Assembly (NCBI GenBank): GCA_002410715.1
Contig: DHOG01000092.1
Span: 23,026 to 31,575 of the forward strand
Direction of reading: 5' to 3'
Source of the DNA: Ruminococcaceae bacterium UBA5396
GTDB taxonomy: Bacteria; Bacillota; Clostridia; Oscillospirales; Acutalibacteraceae
Length of the DNA: 8,550 nt
Part shown: positions 6,865-8,550 of the stretch, piece after piece
How positions within the stretch are numbered: position 1 is the stretch's first letter
How the letters are laid out: every line of letters begins with the position of its first letter
The notes under the pieces: generated by a model
Database searches by the model: none
Seen by the model: only the letters and a program-made list of their open reading frames with translations
What the model was told of the DNA's origin: nothing
Position numbers and translations under genes: made by a program

Positions 6865-6870
6865 AAGGTG
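6865..6870 (+). promoter_or_regulatory. Ribosome site supporting a TTG start for GH16
   Basis: AAGGTG ends 8 bases before TTG at 6879. The ATG at 6837 has no comparable site, being preceded by the -10 box itself. Confidence 0.5.
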
Positions 6871-6878
6871 TGTGTATT

Positions 6879-7838
6879 TTGAGTATAAGACTTGAAATTG
6901 CAAATTATTTTCCGGAATTGCCCGGGTATTCGACAGAATATGAAATTAAGGTGATTTGTAATGGTACAGAGCGAAAAAAAAATGAATACATAATAAAAAC
7001 TTACCCTGACAATATAATTATCAATGATAATATTGTGGTGGTATCCGCTCAACAAAAAGATATTTATAACCAGTTTATTGTGGAGGCTACCGACAAGATA
7101 ACCAAGGGAAAAGCGGAATTGACCATTACCCCAAGAAAGTGGAAGGTTAATTTTGAGGATGATTTTAACGGTAACAGTTTAAACACTGATATATGGTCGC
7201 AATTTGAATATAAACACACGAATTTTAACGTAAAAGATGGCGAGCTGACGCTTTTGGCGGAACGTATTGTTGAACCATCCGGAAAGGTAAGATACACAGC
7301 TTCCGGTATTAGAACACTGAGCAAATATTCATCAATAGGCGGTTGCTTTATGGCGCGAATGAAATCGCCGGATAGAGGGGGCTGCAACTCAGCCTTTTGG
7401 CTGATGCCGGAAGGAGAATATACGAAAGATGCATTTTTTATGGATAAAGAATTTCCCGATAAGGGGTGCAGTGAAATAGATATCGTGGAATATTCGGCTA
7501 GTTATGGGGCTAAGTTTCCGATCACACAGCATTTTTGGAACAGAAATACCGGTGAACACTTATCCAGGCCTTATTGGGGTGAAGTGGATAAACCAATATA
7601 CAATGACTATCATGATTACGCTTGTGTCTGGGATACAGATGGTATTTATTACTATTTTGACGGTAAGCCTGTGTATGCAAACAGAGATATTATTTCCCAT
7701 AAGGATACGGTTGCAGCTTATATTATACTATCTACCAACTCGGGTAAAATTCATGAAGGATTGGAATGGCTGGGAGAGTGCACAGATGATATGTTCCCAT
7801 TTGAAACGGCATTTGATTGGGTTAAAGCTTACAGATGA
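6879..7838 (+). CDS. GH16 family endo-beta-glycanase with N-terminal beta-sandwich-like module
   Basis: GH16 enzymes are retaining endo-hydrolases of beta-glucans or beta-galactans. Counted from the TTG, the 319-residue protein has an N-terminal beta-rich segment of about 85 residues (Ig-like by appearance), then the GH16 jelly roll from WKVNFEDDFNG (about 88) to FDWVKAYR at the end. The signature SEIDIVEYS gives nucleophile E199, helper D201 and acid/base E204, the six-residue bulged form typical of laminarinase-like members. NSAFWLMP and HDYACVWDTDGI are further family blocks. TTG at 6879 is preferred because AAGGTG precedes it and the promoter -10 box ends only 6 bases before the in-frame ATG at 6837; that longer form would add 14 mostly polar residues. 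Neither form has a signal peptide, unusual for this mostly secreted family. Glucan versus galactan specificity is unresolved. Confidence 0.88.
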   Translation: MSIRLEIANYFPELPGYSTEYEIKVICNGTERKKNEYIIKTYPDNIIINDNIVVVSAQQKDIYNQFIVEATDKITKGKAELTITPRKWKVNFEDDFNGNSLNTDIWSQFEYKHTNFNVKDGELTLLAERIVEPSGKVRYTASGIRTLSKYSSIGGCFMARMKSPDRGGCNSAFWLMPEGEYTKDAFFMDKEFPDKGCSEIDIVEYSASYGAKFPITQHFWNRNTGEHLSRPYWGEVDKPIYNDYHDYACVWDTDGIYYYFDGKPVYANRDIISHKDTVAAYIILSTNSGKIHEGLEWLGECTDDMFPFETAFDWVKAYR

Positions 7839-7904
7839 GTATATTGAAAATGTTGATGGTGGTATTTTTGAAATGGTCTGCATCAAGAAAAGGGTGGATG
7901 AATA

Positions 7905-8550
7905 ATGACGAATAAGCAACGTGTAATCAGAGCTATCCAACATATGAGCACAGATCGAATTCCGTATAGCGTTTATTTTACCGAGCCTGCATATAAATCA
8001 ATGCAAGACTTTTGCCGCAATTTTGACTTTTACGACACCTTGGACAGCCATATTTGTATGTATGAATACTCTCATTACAGTGAAGTGAGGCCCGGATATT
8101 TCGAGGATCACTTTGGCGTTGTTTGGAATAGAAGCGGAATAGACAAGGATATCGGCCTTGTATCTAATAAAAAGCTAAGGGAGCCATCACTTAAGGGATT
8201 TGATATGCCGCCGGTTGATGAAAAGGCAGTTCGTCAAATAATTGAAAACGGTTTACGTTCGTATCCAGATAATTTTAATTTTTACTGTATTGGTTTCAGC
8301 CTTTTTGAACGCGCCTGGACCTTGTGCGGTATGGAGGACTTACTTGTCTATATGGTGCTGGAACCAAAATTCGTGCATGAGCTGATGGATTTAATTACCG
8401 AGTACAACCTCCGTATATTGGATATAGCCTTGGAATATGAGGTAGACGGGATACACTTCGGAGACGATTGGGGTCAACAGCAGGGAATGATTATGGGGTC
8501 TACACATTGGCGCACCTTCATTTTACCCAGAATAAAGCGGTTATATGGTG
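7905..8550 (+). CDS. Uroporphyrinogen decarboxylase (URO-D) family protein, C-terminus beyond window
   Basis: The 215 visible codons start MTNKQRVIRAIQHMSTDRIP, the usual opening of URO-D superfamily proteins, and include VDGIHFGDDWGQQQG (180-194) followed by WRTFILPRIKRLY, typical of the non-HemE branch often found in carbohydrate loci of anaerobes. The superfamily holds true heme-pathway decarboxylases and corrinoid-dependent methyltransferases (MtaA/MtbA type), plus many members of unknown role. The His-x-Cys and Cys zinc ligands of methyltransferases lie in the missing C-terminal part, so the choice cannot be made here. The start has an AGGGTGG site 7 bases upstream. It follows GH16 by 66 bases on the same strand, probably co-transcribed. 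The genomic setting argues against a heme role. Confidence 0.82.
   Translation, partial: MTNKQRVIRAIQHMSTDRIPYSVYFTEPAYKSMQDFCRNFDFYDTLDSHICMYEYSHYSEVRPGYFEDHFGVVWNRSGIDKDIGLVSNKKLREPSLKGFDMPPVDEKAVRQIIENGLRSYPDNFNFYCIGFSLFERAWTLCGMEDLLVYMVLEPKFVHELMDLITEYNLRILDIALEYEVDGIHFGDDWGQQQGMIMGSTHWRTFILPRIKRLYG

Noticed and set aside
7504..7905. Plus-strand open frame of 133 codons
   Set aside because: Most of it overlaps GH16 out of frame across conserved blocks; only its last 22 codons lie outside and are reported as a weak observation.
7835..7915. 26-codon frame starting in an ATGA overlap with the GH16 stop
   Set aside because: It overlaps the URO-D start, has no ribosome site beyond GH16 coding bases, and no recognisable sequence.
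1..8550. CRISPR array, tRNA or rRNA genes, riboswitch
   Set aside because: No regularly spaced repeats, cloverleaf with conserved TTC-loop bases, rRNA stretches or recognisable riboswitch cores were seen on either strand.

Overview
The window reads as a stretch of an AT-rich, low-GC Gram-positive chromosome, most likely an uncultured anaerobic Clostridia member (Oscillospirales/Ruminococcaceae-like). The support is strong GGAGG-type ribosome sites 6-7 nt before starts, short intergenic gaps, cytoplasmic glycoside phosphorolysis (GH65 plus beta-phosphoglucomutase), and a copA-copZ type copper locus. The species assignment is inference only.

Left end (1-926) is a decaying region. An intact small copper chaperone (copZ, minus strand) is followed in its direction of transcription by a terminator-like hairpin. 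Just upstream lies a copA relic in which the first metal-binding motif of the copper P-type ATPase (GMTCAACANRV) runs almost directly into the family's C-terminal tail (SVSVLANALKL); nearly all of the ATPase is missing. Further right is the C-terminal remnant of an IS200/IS605-type TnpA on the plus strand, ending in a GCCGC-TTTA-GCGGC hairpin. No other gene between 258 and 926 is convincing.

Middle (927-6644) is a minus-strand run of four genes transcribed right to left: a GH20 beta-N-acetylhexosaminidase of the GcnA type, a GH65 glycoside phosphorylase, beta-phosphoglucomutase (pgmB), and an SGNH-fold (DUF4886-like) hydrolase. Gaps are 77, 12 and 67 nt, so one operon is likely. None has a visible signal peptide, which points to intracellular processing of imported oligosaccharides. 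The GH65/PgmB pair explains itself: inverting phosphorolysis of an alpha-glucoside gives beta-glucose 1-phosphate, which PgmB converts to glucose 6-phosphate. GH20 would trim beta-linked GlcNAc/GalNAc and the SGNH protein may remove acyl groups.

Right end (6645-8550) starts with an AT-rich divergent promoter region carrying three copies of AACGTAAA (two extended to TTTAACGTAAA and facing each other), a good candidate operator set. On the plus strand follow a GH16 endo-glycanase with an N-terminal beta-sandwich-like module and no signal peptide, then a uroporphyrinogen-decarboxylase-family protein cut by the window edge. Together the six genes look like a glycan-use locus whose substrate would contain an endo-cleavable beta-linkage, beta-HexNAc, an alpha-glucosyl unit and perhaps acyl or methyl decorations. 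No transporter or regulator gene is inside the window, so the substrate cannot be named from sequence alone.
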